NCBI GenBank assembly: GCA_031553875.1
Contig: JAVBKU010000007.1
Span: forward strand, 1 to 64,000
Source: JAVBKU01 sp031553875
Lineage (GTDB): Bacteria; Bacteroidota; Bacteroidia; Bacteroidales; Rikenellaceae
Reading direction: 5' to 3'
DNA length: 64,000 nucleotides
The notes beneath the pieces are model-generated. The model saw nothing but the letters and a program-made list of their open reading frames with translations. It was not told the DNA's origin and did no database searches. The first letter of the stretch is position 1. Each line of letters starts with the position of its first letter. Positions 45,091 through 53,962 of the stretch are shown in pieces. A program made the position numbers and the translations under genes.

Positions 45091-46812
45091 ATGAGAAAAC
45101 TCGTCATCTTAAATCTTCTATTGTTTCTGTGTGCAGCGCAATCCGGAGCGCAGGCGGTAATGGAAAAGCTGGACCGGGGTATCGTCGCCACATCCTTAAG
45201 CGACAGCAGCGTCTACATTAGCTGGCGCATGCTCTGCGACGATCCGCAGGACGCTGCGTTCAACCTCTACCGCAAAGAAGCAGGCTCCGGCAAAGAGTAC
45301 AAAAAGATAACCCGTAAACCCGTTAAGAAGACCACCGATTTCGTCGACGTGACGGTACACCGCGGGATCAGTTACAGCTATAAGGTAAAGATGGTAGTAG
45401 GCGGCCGCGAGGAAGAGACCCGGGGCGAAGCCACGGTCACGGTATCGGGCAGTAAGCCTTACATCTCCATAAAACTCGCCGACAACGCCAACCCCAAACG
45501 GTTGTGCGTGGGCGATCTCGACGGCGACGGGGCCTATGACTTCGTGATACAGCACCCCAACCAGAACATCGATCCCTATGAAAAATACTGGAAACGCAGC
45601 GTCGACACCTACAAGCTCGACGCCTACTCCTCGCGCGGGGAGCGCCTGTGGCGCTACGACATGGGATGGGGCATTGAGACCGGCACTTGGTACGCCCCGT
45701 TTCTGGTCTATGATATCGACGGCGACGGCAAGGCCGAAGTCTACGCCAAAGTGAGCGAGGGCGATCCCCGCGAAACCGACGGTAAGGTGCTGAACGCGCC
45801 CGAATACCTCGCCCGGCTCGACCCCGCTACAGGAACGATAGCAAAGAAGGTCCCCTGGCTTGACAAAACGGGCAACGACAGCGAGTACGCCCATTGGAAC
45901 CGTAACTTTATCTCCACTGCATATCTCGACGGCGTTAATCCCGCTCTTATAATGCAGCGCGGGAGCAGCTACGGTAGCAATATCCGTACAATGGCCCTGG
46001 ATAAGAACATGGAGCAGATATGGCTGTGGGAGAGCCTCGGCCCCTATGCCAAATTCAAGGCCAACGGCAGCCACAAAATAGTCGCGGCCGATATCGACGG
46101 CGACGGCAAGGACGAGCTAATCCCCGGCACCTTCTCCCTCGACCACGACGGCAAGCCCCTGTGGTTCACCGGCCTGAAGCACAACGATGCTCTGGTAGTG
46201 GCCGACATCGACCCCTCGCGTCCGGGCCTTGAGGTATTCTACGGCATAGAGCCCAAGGCCACAGAGAACGGCATGTGCTTAGTCGACGCTAAGACCGGAG
46301 AGATAATCTGGGGATGGAAGAAGCCAACCACCCACATCCATTCTAACAGCATGGTGGCCGATATCGACCCCAAGCATCCCGGCATGGAGTGCCACGCAGG
46401 AGAGCAGAACCAGAAAGAATTCTTCCTGTTCAGCTCCTCGGGTGAGCTTATCGGCAATCAAAAACTGAACGGACTGACCACATACGCCGCATGGTGGGAC
46501 GCCGATAAACAAAAGGAGATCGTCATCGGCCGCGACATCGTCAATTATCACCGCAATGAGAAACTGTTGAAGATCGAGGGGCGCATCCTGTTAGTCGCTG
46601 ACATACTCGGCGACTGGCGCGAGGAGATAATCGTGGCCCTGCCCGGTGAGATACGTATCTACACCACCAATATCCCCGCCAGGGACAAACACACCTGCCT
46701 TATGCAGGACCGCCAGTACCGCACGGCGGTGACCGACAACGGCTCTGCTTACTACTACGCCCCTCAACTCGGCCTCAAAGCCTCGAGAAAGTTCCAGGGC
46801 CTGCGCGACTGA
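45091..46812 (+). CDS. PL11 family rhamnogalacturonan lyase
   Basis: A 573-aa protein with signal peptide MRKLVILNLLLFLCAAQSGA. The family start RGIVATSLSDSSVYISWRML is followed by a fibronectin-like beta domain. An eight-bladed propeller comes next, with repeated Ca-binding DxDGDG loops (GDLDGDGAYD, YDIDGDGKAE, ADIDGDGKDE) and the conserved GWGIETGTW and HNDALVVADIDP blocks. PL11 enzymes cleave the rhamnogalacturonan-I backbone of pectin. It is not accompanied by SusC/D or other pectin genes here. A candidate -7 element TATCTTTA lies about 60 bp upstream. Confidence 0.92.
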   Translation: MRKLVILNLLLFLCAAQSGAQAVMEKLDRGIVATSLSDSSVYISWRMLCDDPQDAAFNLYRKEAGSGKEYKKITRKPVKKTTDFVDVTVHRGISYSYKVKMVVGGREEETRGEATVTVSGSKPYISIKLADNANPKRLCVGDLDGDGAYDFVIQHPNQNIDPYEKYWKRSVDTYKLDAYSSRGERLWRYDMGWGIETGTWYAPFLVYDIDGDGKAEVYAKVSEGDPRETDGKVLNAPEYLARLDPATGTIAKKVPWLDKTGNDSEYAHWNRNFISTAYLDGVNPALIMQRGSSYGSNIRTMALDKNMEQIWLWESLGPYAKFKANGSHKIVAADIDGDGKDELIPGTFSLDHDGKPLWFTGLKHNDALVVADIDPSRPGLEVFYGIEPKATENGMCLVDAKTGEIIWGWKKPTTHIHSNSMVADIDPKHPGMECHAGEQNQKEFFLFSSSGELIGNQKLNGLTTYAAWWDADKQKEIVIGRDIVNYHRNEKLLKIEGRILLVADILGDWREEIIVALPGEIRIYTTNIPARDKHTCLMQDRQYRTAVTDNGSAYYYAPQLGLKASRKFQGLRD

Positions 46813-46868
46813 TCGTCTACCTCTAACCGGGTAATAAACCAGGAGATGCGATACAATAGCTGTAAATC

Positions 46869-46902
46869 AAACGGGCCGCCTCCGGCACAGAGACGACCCG
46901 TT
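46869..46902. terminator. Imperfect terminator hairpin after PL11 gene
   Basis: AACGGG and CCCGTT arms with inner CTC/GAG pairing and two mismatches, followed by a short T-rich tail. Confidence 0.5.
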
Positions 46903-47005
46903 CTTCATTTGTTACTAATCGCATTCAACATATTAAATAGTAATATTCTATAGTATATTGAATATAAGCGTGGATGATTCCCGGCGTGTGTCCGGGGGCG
47001 ATTTA

Positions 47006-48997
47006 TCAGAGGTCCACGCTTGCCCATACCACGCGCCATCCATCGGCGCTGATATTTATACTTATCGTTCCTGTCGGCGATACGGTTATGGTGAAGTAGT
47101 AGTTCGACGCCATATCTATCGTAGCTGCATCCACATTATAGCGCTGCCCTGCGAGTTGCTGGTCATCGTACATAAGCCTTATGCCAAGCCGCCTGCTCAC
47201 GTCCGCAGAGACCGGTTTGAGCGAGCCGAACGACCCGAAGTAATCCACATAGGCGGTAGTACCCGAAATACTGCTGATATTCAGGGCCATCGGGCAAGCC
47301 AAAGGCAGGCTGCCCCTGGTACGCTTGCTCACCTCCGCCTCGTAGAAATCACAGGCCCTGCCCTGGCCGTCCAAGGCGATCCACAACCTATTGGGGTCTA
47401 TAGCCTCTCCCGAAGAGGGGTCTTTCAGATAGTCTATCCTGTTGACCTGTATGCCTATCTGGGCCGATGCCACCAGATGCCTGATCTCGATGGGATTGGT
47501 GAACGGCGCTCCCTTGGCGATACTCACCTTCTGCCAATACATGTTTCTTGCAGCAGATGCCAGCGGCATGTAATACCCGTTGTGGGAAGGATGCGGCTTG
47601 AGGGCGGCCTCCACATCATAGAGGTCGACACCCGAGGCAAAGCCGGTAGTATTATAGTCGTTCCATTCGACATTCGGGTCATCGGCCCAGCTTACCATGC
47701 TCCACCCGTTATTAAGGTTGGTTCTGCCGGTATTATGCGTACCCGATATAGCTACCGAGGAAGATATCCTCTCATTCTGCAACGCTCCCTGTACGTGTGA
47801 TCCCTGGGTCGGGAAGTAGAATACCCTTAGACCGTTGGGCACGTACGACGAGGTGAATACGGTCCCTCCCGAGCGCCTGAACGATAGTTGCATCACTCCG
47901 GCCATAGTCACAGCCTTGGTCACCGGCGTCGACATACCCTTGTTGTCGAAGGCCACGAGAGAGAGGTTGCCTGTCATATCGGCGAATTCGTTGCGGATAT
48001 CGGGCGAAGTGACCGATACTGTTTTATTGAACATATCCACCACCACGCGCCATCCGTCGGGAACATAAGCCTGTACCGTAACCACATTATCGCTCACTGT
48101 AAAGGGAAATACCTTGGTCTGGCCAAACGACTCGAATGTGATCTGGTCGCCCTCCATGGCAAATGATATGGTCTTATACTTAGGCACTGTGACATTTATT
48201 TCCGGCTCGATATTGATCGTGAAGATTATGTAATCATCGTTGGAATAGTCCACGCTCTTGAAGAAAGCTTCTCCCGGGGTGCCGTCCTCGCCTACCGCCT
48301 TCACCTTATGTCCATCCACTATTAGCCATGTCTCTTCTTGGGGCGGTATGGTTATCGTCCAGTCATACTCTCCGGTAGTATCCTGTTTAACTCCGAGCAT
48401 AGGCGTTACGCCGTCGTGGCCGCTGGCTATGATCTTCTCTCCGTTAAACAGCATGAATTCGACAGGACCGTCGCCCACCTGTTTGGTCCAGTACAGGTCA
48501 TCGTCCATGGGATTATCGGGGTCTCTGGCCACGCCTATCACAGGCGTAGTTCCCGAAGTGCCCTGAGCCTTGACATTCGTGTCGGCAGCTCCGATCCACC
48601 AATTACCATTGGCTCCTATGTATGGAGTGACGCCGTCGATCCCGGCAGCCTTCACGCCACTGTTCACATTATTCACATACCAGTTACCATTCTCCCCGAT
48701 ATATGGCGTATTGCCGTGGCGTATTATCTTCTCGCCGCTTTTGGAAAAAATTATACTGTAACCCGATCCGTCGGGCAGGTCCGTAACGCTTACGATAACA
48801 TCCTCAACGTCGATCGCATTAATTATAGTCGTAATAGTCGACAATTCGCTGTTTATGTTGTCTACCATATCCTGCAACCTCTTCAATTCCGCTTCCAGTT
48901 TGTTCTGGCGGCTGTATAGTACGCTCACGTCCTCTTTATAACAGCCCGAAGACAAAAATACCGGGATACACATAACCAATAATATTAACCGTTTCAT
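47006..48997 (-). CDS. Surface lipoprotein with PL29/DUF4988-like N terminus and fimbrillin-like C terminus
   Basis: A 663-aa protein with lipobox LSSGC, then a short coiled coil (about 28-62). Repeated TPYIGENGNWYV, TPYIGANGNWWI and TPVIGVA units follow (about 95-200), the collagen-like/PL29 N-terminal pattern common in Bacteroidetes surface proteins. The C-terminal third (from about residue 365) and its ending YYFTITVSPTGTISINI recall fimbrillin-type adhesins. No catalytic lyase residues could be confirmed. The gene starts 12 bp after the OmpA-family gene stop, so they form an operon, probably building a surface structure. Confidence 0.72.
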   Translation of the reverse strand: MKRLILLVMCIPVFLSSGCYKEDVSVLYSRQNKLEAELKRLQDMVDNINSELSTITTIINAIDVEDVIVSVTDLPDGSGYSIIFSKSGEKIIRHGNTPYIGENGNWYVNNVNSGVKAAGIDGVTPYIGANGNWWIGAADTNVKAQGTSGTTPVIGVARDPDNPMDDDLYWTKQVGDGPVEFMLFNGEKIIASGHDGVTPMLGVKQDTTGEYDWTITIPPQEETWLIVDGHKVKAVGEDGTPGEAFFKSVDYSNDDYIIFTINIEPEINVTVPKYKTISFAMEGDQITFESFGQTKVFPFTVSDNVVTVQAYVPDGWRVVVDMFNKTVSVTSPDIRNEFADMTGNLSLVAFDNKGMSTPVTKAVTMAGVMQLSFRRSGGTVFTSSYVPNGLRVFYFPTQGSHVQGALQNERISSSVAISGTHNTGRTNLNNGWSMVSWADDPNVEWNDYNTTGFASGVDLYDVEAALKPHPSHNGYYMPLASAARNMYWQKVSIAKGAPFTNPIEIRHLVASAQIGIQVNRIDYLKDPSSGEAIDPNRLWIALDGQGRACDFYEAEVSKRTRGSLPLACPMALNISSISGTTAYVDYFGSFGSLKPVSADVSRRLGIRLMYDDQQLAGQRYNVDAATIDMASNYYFTITVSPTGTISINISADGWRVVWASVDL

Positions 48998-49009
48998 GAT
49001 TTCAATTTT

Positions 49010-50383
49010 TTATAGATTATTGTCTATTACCAAAGTAGCGCGGCGGGCGAGCAGGGAATAGCTGTTCGCTCCTGTGGTCTCTTCGTCCTTACCGTATCCT
49101 GCGAGGGCAATCCTGCCGGGAGACACTCCTGCCTTTATGAGATAATTACGTAAAGACTGTGCGCGGGCGTAAGACACCTTGTTATTAACTTCATCTGACC
49201 CTGTGTGGTCGGCAAACCCCTGGGCTATAACACGCATATCGGGGTGCGCGTCGAGTATGGACATCATCTCATGCAGTTCCTTGGCGTAAGATTGCGGATT
49301 GAGGGTTGTCGACCCCCTTGAGAAGTATACATTGGGGAAGACTATGTTTTCTCTAACGACCTCCTTCACGACCTCTCTGACAATCTCCCTGGGTATCTCT
49401 ACTATCACTTCTTTTTCAACCACCGTCTCTACCACTCGTTTTTCAGTGACGACCTCAGGCTCTACCGCCTTTAGCAAATCGAGTTCGGCATTGGTTCTAG
49501 AAAGTTTGCCTTCAACATCGCGCAGCATACAGGCCATTAAAGAATAGTACGGGTCTCCTGCATACAGGACATTATCCTTATGCTTCTTGCCGTTCAACTT
49601 GAACACGATACCCGCCTTCACGTTCCACGAGTAGCTGTCGTAGGCCCTGGCCTCGGTCCTGATCCCGTCGAAATTGTTATTTAGGATGTAGACCGCGCCG
49701 CCTCCCGTTTGCAGGTCGATCAAACGGCTGACACGGAAACGCAGGAGCAGGTCGCCGCCCAATCCCAGATTGATGGAATTGCTAACCTTGACTCCTGCAT
49801 CTCCCCCGCCATCTTTCATCCTGATCTCCGGCCAGTATTTCTGCATATACACGGCCGGCTCGAGGATAACCGTCAGCACCCTCTGCCCGCTGTTGCGCAC
49901 AAACAGGTGATTCATGTTTATCCCCATGTGCAGCCCCATGGAGAAGACCCTTATGCGGGAATATATATCGTCGTATTCGACCCCGGTGATAGTCGTGGGC
50001 GGATAGTACGTCATTCCGTCCGGAGTAATAATATAGTCCTCGGAATACGAACGCGCACCGGCCCTGTTATAACCGTATGAGGCGGATAACTTCAGTCCCA
50101 GGTAGGGATTAAACTGGTAGCCGGCATAGATAGTACCCTGTACGCCGAAGTATGTTTTCCCGTCGGACAGGGAGTTGACATCCCCTGAGAAGAACGGAAG
50201 TCCTACATCGCCTCCCAGGGTCCAGTGTGAGTAAGCGGAATAATACTCCTTCCGGAGATCCCTTAGCTCCTTTCGCGTACGCCAGTCGCTCCCCTCGAAA
50301 GCACCGGCCTCTTCGCATTGTCCGCCGATAGCAATCAATGAAAACAGCGAACACCAAATAATAATAGTAATCCTTTTTTTCAT
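49010..50383 (-). CDS. OmpA-family outer-membrane protein with central coiled coil
   Basis: A 457-aa protein with signal peptide (IIWCSLFSLIAIGG), then a beta-barrel-like region (about 50-270, alternating aromatics). A Val/Glu-rich coiled coil follows at about 308-345 (VVETVVEKEVIVEIPREIV). It ends in an OmpA peptidoglycan-binding domain (VIAQGFADHTGSDEVNNKVSYARAQSLRNYL, read in parts). It anchors the envelope or an attached surface structure to the cell wall. It is first in a two-gene operon with the lipoprotein. A perfect minus-strand -7 element TATATTTG lies at 50483-50490. Confidence 0.85.
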   Translation of the reverse strand: MKKRITIIIWCSLFSLIAIGGQCEEAGAFEGSDWRTRKELRDLRKEYYSAYSHWTLGGDVGLPFFSGDVNSLSDGKTYFGVQGTIYAGYQFNPYLGLKLSASYGYNRAGARSYSEDYIITPDGMTYYPPTTITGVEYDDIYSRIRVFSMGLHMGINMNHLFVRNSGQRVLTVILEPAVYMQKYWPEIRMKDGGGDAGVKVSNSINLGLGGDLLLRFRVSRLIDLQTGGGAVYILNNNFDGIRTEARAYDSYSWNVKAGIVFKLNGKKHKDNVLYAGDPYYSLMACMLRDVEGKLSRTNAELDLLKAVEPEVVTEKRVVETVVEKEVIVEIPREIVREVVKEVVRENIVFPNVYFSRGSTTLNPQSYAKELHEMMSILDAHPDMRVIAQGFADHTGSDEVNNKVSYARAQSLRNYLIKAGVSPGRIALAGYGKDEETTGANSYSLLARRATLVIDNNL

Positions 50384-50764
50384 AGTTTATATTCATTAAA
50401 TAATAGAGTATGTATAGTCCGTTACCAGATATTATTGCATGGTAGCGGGATGATTGATATTTGTCCTTACCACCTCTGAATACAAATATATATCGGCCTA
50501 ACCCTCAAAAAAAGACAACTTTATACGTAGTTTTTCTCCAGGACAGACACTTCTGACAAAAATTACGGGGATAATATTTTGAATGCTGCTCAGAAAAACA
50601 ACTTTATGTTATTTTTCCTACATTTAGTCGAAAAACGGCGTTTTCACAATGAAAATTCGCACAAAATGTGCATTACAATAAAAAATTGTACTATTTTTGC
50701 TGTGTTATACATTCGCATTCAATCTATTGATATATATATTATATACTTATAACGTATTAATGCG
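50384..50764. promoter_or_regulatory. Divergent regulatory region between OmpA operon and its likely regulator
   Basis: A 381-bp AT-rich gap. It contains a minus-strand -7 element TATATTTG (50483-50490) for the OmpA operon and a plus-strand TATTTTTG (50692-50699) for the regulator. A 10-bp direct repeat ACAACTTTAT occurs at 50515-50524 and 50598-50607, 83 bp apart. The repeats are candidate regulator-binding sites. No inverted repeat of the kind seen around invertible promoters was found. Confidence 0.5.
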
Positions 50765-51739
50765 ATGAACAAAATAGACCTGCACGAAGAATTCTTAACG
50801 GCTTTGTGCAGTAGAGTACCTCGCAGACCTGATCTCATAAACCGTATATCGGATATCTTATTGATAGAGAAGGAGTCTGCGTCGAGGCGGTTAAGTGGAA
50901 AAGTTAATTTTTCTGTCAGGGAAATGGGTGCCCTTGCCAGTACGCTGGGTATTACCATAGACAGTCTACTGCACAAGGATACAGACTTCCAATGGTTCCC
51001 TGTCACGTTGGAGGCACCCATGAAGAGAAGACGGTCTATGGAATATCTGTATAACGCCATACAATCATCCATCGACCGTATCAAACAAATAACGGAAAGT
51101 CCGGCCGAAGCCGGTAAAGTATGTAGTACCCTCCCCTCTGAGCTTTATATACTTTACCCGACATTGGCCAGATTCATGCTATTTAAGTGGGGGTATTATT
51201 TTGTAGGTACCGAAGAATTTTATAACTTTTCGCAGTGGGAGGCCCCGGCGGAATTCTCCCTGATTAAAGATCGGATAATGGAGGGTTTCCAGTTTGAAAA
51301 GGTCTTTCATATCTGGGACAACGCCCTGATATGGACCCTCGCCGGAGAAATAGAAAATTTTCACCGTATGCGAATTATATCTACCGAGGAAAGGGATACG
51401 ATAAGGGATGAATTACATCTCCTGCTAACCGATGCCGAGAATACCCTTAATGGCAACGCTCCCCTCATTCAATATCCTAACGCCAAATTCAGTTTCTATG
51501 TTTCCACGATGAACTTGGGTTTTACGAGCTCTTACTACTCCTCGGATAAAGCCTGTATCGCCATGTTTAAAACTAATTTCAGTTCCGCCATTCTGGAAGA
51601 TTGTCAAGAGGTGGCTAAGCTGAAGGAATGGGTGAGATCGCTACGCAACGTCTCCGTATTACTCTCCGGCAGCGGACATATAGAGAGGCGTCTATACTTC
51701 GAAAGACAACACGAGATACTGCGATACGTTTTACAATAA
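50765..51739 (+). CDS. Helix-turn-helix transcriptional regulator-like protein
   Basis: A 324-aa protein. Residues 18-66 (ISDILLIEKESASRRLSGKVNF, then SVREMGALASTLGITIDSLL) fit a helix-turn-helix of the BetR-like type found in Bacteroides proteins. The remaining 250 residues are a helical domain of unknown ligand. No kinase or receiver domain is present. It is divergent from the OmpA-lipoprotein operon across a shared 381-bp region, so it is a candidate regulator of that operon. The target is inferred from position only. Confidence 0.68.
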   Translation: MNKIDLHEEFLTALCSRVPRRPDLINRISDILLIEKESASRRLSGKVNFSVREMGALASTLGITIDSLLHKDTDFQWFPVTLEAPMKRRRSMEYLYNAIQSSIDRIKQITESPAEAGKVCSTLPSELYILYPTLARFMLFKWGYYFVGTEEFYNFSQWEAPAEFSLIKDRIMEGFQFEKVFHIWDNALIWTLAGEIENFHRMRIISTEERDTIRDELHLLLTDAENTLNGNAPLIQYPNAKFSFYVSTMNLGFTSSYYSSDKACIAMFKTNFSSAILEDCQEVAKLKEWVRSLRNVSVLLSGSGHIERRLYFERQHEILRYVLQ

Positions 51740-51758
51740 GCACCCCTAATAATTTTCT

Positions 51759-52163
51759 ATGGATATCTACGAATTCTTTAAGAACGACCGCTATGCGGCC
51801 CTCTCGGGAGTCGAATTGCTCGAAGCGAGAGAAGGATACGCCCGCGCCTCGATGGAAGTACGCGACCATCACCTCAACGCAGGCAACAGTATCCAGGGCG
51901 GCGCCGTCTTCACCCTGGCCGACCTTGCCTTCGCCGCCGCGGTCAACGCCTACGGCAATCTCGCCGTGTCGACCCAGACAAGCATCTACTACCACAAAGG
52001 AGTCAACAGCGGCACCATCTACGCCGAAGCCAAGGTTATCAAGGCTGGCCGCAGCCTGGCCGATTTCGAGGTGATCGTCACCGACGAAGAAGGCGCGCGC
52101 GTCGCCACATTCATAGCCTCGGCTTTCCGGCGTGACATTCCCCTGCCCTTCGCCGGCAAGTAA
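51759..52163 (+). CDS. PaaI-family hotdog thioesterase
   Basis: A 134-aa hotdog-fold protein. LNAGNSIQGGAVFTLADLAFAAAVN contains the conserved N-x-x-G-x-(V/I)-x-G-G-x-x-(F/A)-x-L-A-D signature with the catalytic Asp. The STQTSIYYHKGVNSG strand follows. PaaI-type enzymes hydrolyse acyl-CoA or aryl-CoA thioesters as tetramers in the cytoplasm. It lies 19 bp after the regulator and is probably co-transcribed. A strong terminator follows. Confidence 0.9.
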   Translation: MDIYEFFKNDRYAALSGVELLEAREGYARASMEVRDHHLNAGNSIQGGAVFTLADLAFAAAVNAYGNLAVSTQTSIYYHKGVNSGTIYAEAKVIKAGRSLADFEVIVTDEEGARVATFIASAFRRDIPLPFAGK

Positions 52164-52182
52164 GGCCGTATGCGAAAACATT

Positions 52183-52220
52183 AAAAGGGGGCTAATCATA
52201 AGATTAGCCCCCTTTCATTT
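52183..52220 (+). terminator. Rho-independent terminator after thioesterase gene
   Basis: AAAGGGGGCTAATC/GATTAGCCCCCTTT forms a 14-bp stem with a 4-nt loop and a T-rich tail. Confidence 0.85.
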
Positions 52221-52260
52221 TCAATTCTCAATCCCGGCCAAGCCTGTAATAACAAACCCT

Positions 52261-52581
52261 CTAATTCGCCTTATACACTGCAAAACCCGTCACGGCCATA
52301 GACCACAGCACCATTATATAAGCCATAATAGATGAGAGCGAAGGCATTTCCAACTTGCTCACCGAAACGACCAGATCGTTGATTTGATTAAGGAACAATG
52401 GCAATCCATACAACCCGACGGTTAACCCCACGCCCAGTAGCGAAAACAGGGCGACAATGAGGGGCAACATAACATTACCGCTTCCCGGCAAATTACTGAT
52501 CACCCGGCGGGAAAATTCATTATCCGGGAAATCCGCCTTATGCGAAGAGAAAAACTCCCGTATTTCTTTATCGTTTGACAT
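52261..52581 (-). CDS. Small membrane protein, probable partner of the sigma factor
   Basis: A 106-aa protein. A soluble N terminus (MSNDKEIREFFSSHKADFPDNEFSRRV) is followed by two TM helices (about 38-58 and 83-103). Genes of this shape, DUF5056-like, often follow ECF sigma factors in Bacteroidetes and may act as anti-sigma factors. The zinc-anti-sigma motif is absent. It begins 11 bp after the sigma-factor stop. Confidence 0.7.
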   Translation of the reverse strand: MSNDKEIREFFSSHKADFPDNEFSRRVISNLPGSGNVMLPLIVALFSLLGVGLTVGLYGLPLFLNQINDLVVSVSKLEMPSLSSIMAYIMVLWSMAVTGFAVYKAN

Positions 52582-52592
52582 AATCGTAATCT

Positions 52593-53129
52593 TTATCTGT
52601 ATCCATCTTTATTAAGGAAGGCCGCCAATTTCTCCCTCCCCCTCGATAAATGGGACTTAACACTACCCGCAGGGCAATTCATAATTTTAGCTATCGTCTC
52701 TATGGATTGATCCTCCATATAAAATAGCAGCAACACTGTACGTTCTTCCTCTTTAACGGCCTGAAGCGCCGTGGTCATATCCAAAGGTAATGTATTATCA
52801 CAATTTTTGCTCACAGCAATATCGCGCGTACGGCCTATTTCATCAATATCCACCGTTTGTTTCCGGCTGCGGGTGTGGTCGTAGAATACGTTGTAGGCGA
52901 TCCTGAAAAGCCATGTGGAGAATTTCGATAAAGCACGGAAAGAAGTTATATTCAACCACGCTTTTATAAATGTCTCCTGTGCCAGGTCCTTGCTCAGCTC
53001 CTCGTCGCCGCCCGTCAGATTAAACAGGAAACGCCGTACGGGCGACTGGTAAAGCCTGACCAACCGGCCAAAAGCATCCCTGTCGCCCAACAACGCGGCA
53101 CGTGAGACAAGCATCCTGTCGCTATTCAT
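52593..53129 (-). CDS. ECF-type RNA polymerase sigma factor
   Basis: A 178-aa sigma-70 family protein. Region 2 contains LAQETFIKAW and FSTWLFRIAYNVFYDHTRS, and region 4 contains EERTVLLLFYMEDQSIETIA and the helix-turn-helix GSVKSHLSRGREKL. It has no region 1 or 3, as in ECF sigmas. Its start overlaps the upstream membrane-protein gene by 8 bp, and a two-TM gene follows, so sigma and two membrane proteins form a coupled signalling operon. It probably senses envelope status, though the signal is unknown. Confidence 0.9.
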   Translation of the reverse strand: MNSDRMLVSRAALLGDRDAFGRLVRLYQSPVRRFLFNLTGGDEELSKDLAQETFIKAWLNITSFRALSKFSTWLFRIAYNVFYDHTRSRKQTVDIDEIGRTRDIAVSKNCDNTLPLDMTTALQAVKEEERTVLLLFYMEDQSIETIAKIMNCPAGSVKSHLSRGREKLAAFLNKDGYR

Positions 53130-53511
53130 CCTTCGCGGGCGCTTGTTTCCTGGATATCAGATAGTAAGTGAGGTAACCCACTCCTATTACGAATGGAATA
53201 ATCCCCAGAGCCACTGCTTGCAACCTTTCTCCACAGTCTGCCCTCAAAAACATAAACAGGGAAACCCCCACCCCGACAGCTATCAATATGATAGCCGTTT
53301 TCAACGGATTATTAGTTTTCCTCTTAAAGGGAAATTCCAGAAAATCATCCGGCATCTTTTCTCCTTTCTCAATCGCTTTGAAATAAAGATGAGCTATCGT
53401 CTGTGTCGTTTTGCGTTTATTACTGACTACTACCCATACGATCAGCAATACAGTAATAGGTGGTACTCCGAAAATCAGAAAAGCCCCCCAATGTGCAATA
53501 TCAAAGTCCAT
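53122..53511 (-). CDS. Small membrane protein, DUF6249-like
   Basis: A 129-aa protein with TM helices at about 10-30, 72-90 and 98-120. A basic cytoplasmic stretch (SNKRKTTQTIAHLYFKAIEKGEKMPDDFL) lies between TM1 and TM2. Bacteroidetes DUF6249 proteins show this pattern beside ECF sigma genes. It overlaps the sigma-factor start by 8 bp and opens the operon. Its role may be sensing or sigma control, by context. Confidence 0.68.
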   Translation of the reverse strand: MDFDIAHWGAFLIFGVPPITVLLIVWVVVSNKRKTTQTIAHLYFKAIEKGEKMPDDFLEFPFKRKTNNPLKTAIILIAVGVGVSLFMFLRADCGERLQAVALGIIPFVIGVGYLTYYLISRKQAPAKDE

Positions 53512-53619
53512 AATATTTCAAATTAAATGATTATTACTCTATTCACCCCTTAGACGTAAACACTACACCATTTGGTTGCAAAATCTCAAAAATTTATGCC
53601 TAAGTAGGGGCTAGTTGAG

Positions 53620-53655
53620 AAAAAGGCAAACCGCCTTACGCAGTTTGCCTTTTTT
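53620..53655 (-). terminator. Terminator 3' of repeat copy C
   Basis: AAAAAGGCAAAC pairs with GTTTGCCTTTTT around a partly paired centre, with A/T runs on both sides. On the minus strand it would end the D-lyxose isomerase operon, leaving repeat copy C inside its 3' UTR. It could also act on the plus strand. Confidence 0.7.
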
Positions 53656-53690
53656 ATCCCCCAACATATTGTAGTAACATTCAGTACAAC

Positions 53691-53953
53691 AAAATAATCG
53701 CCGCTTCGGGCTTCTGCCGGAAACAGGTCTCGTGAGGGAGATCACCTGAGCTACCGTGTAGCGAGGGAAGCCTCCCGGAAGAGACCCCGGCAGAAGACGC
53801 GGCTAGACCTTTTGCCTACTTTTGCGGCAATGATAACATTTCGAGCAGTGAGGGCAGAGGCCGCTTGCGGACTATGCCGAGTCGCGAGAAATGAAAGCGA
53901 AGCTAAAAGTAGGTCGCCGAAGGCGAAAACTAATGTGAAGTCGTGTATTAATC
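53691..53953 (+). repeat. Structured dispersed repeat, copy C (subfamily 2, with loop insertion)
   Basis: It matches copy B through the first hairpin. In the second stem (CCTACTTTTGC ... CTAAAAGTAGG) the 7-nt loop is replaced by about 75 nt (53827-53903) that carry their own dyad, CATTTCGAG against GAGAAATG plus a GC-rich centre. The terminal TCGCC-GAA-GGCGA hairpin and tail (GTGTATTAAT) are present. The tail ends 10 bp from the D-lyxose isomerase stop. The 451-bp gap 53512-53962 holds only this repeat and the terminator. Confidence 0.88.
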
Positions 53954-53962
53954 CCAATAATT

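Noticed and set aside
50384..50764. Possible invertible promoter in front of the OmpA operon
   Set aside because: Only a very short TACCA/TGGTA dyad was found and no recombinase gene is nearby. A phase-variable switch is not supported.
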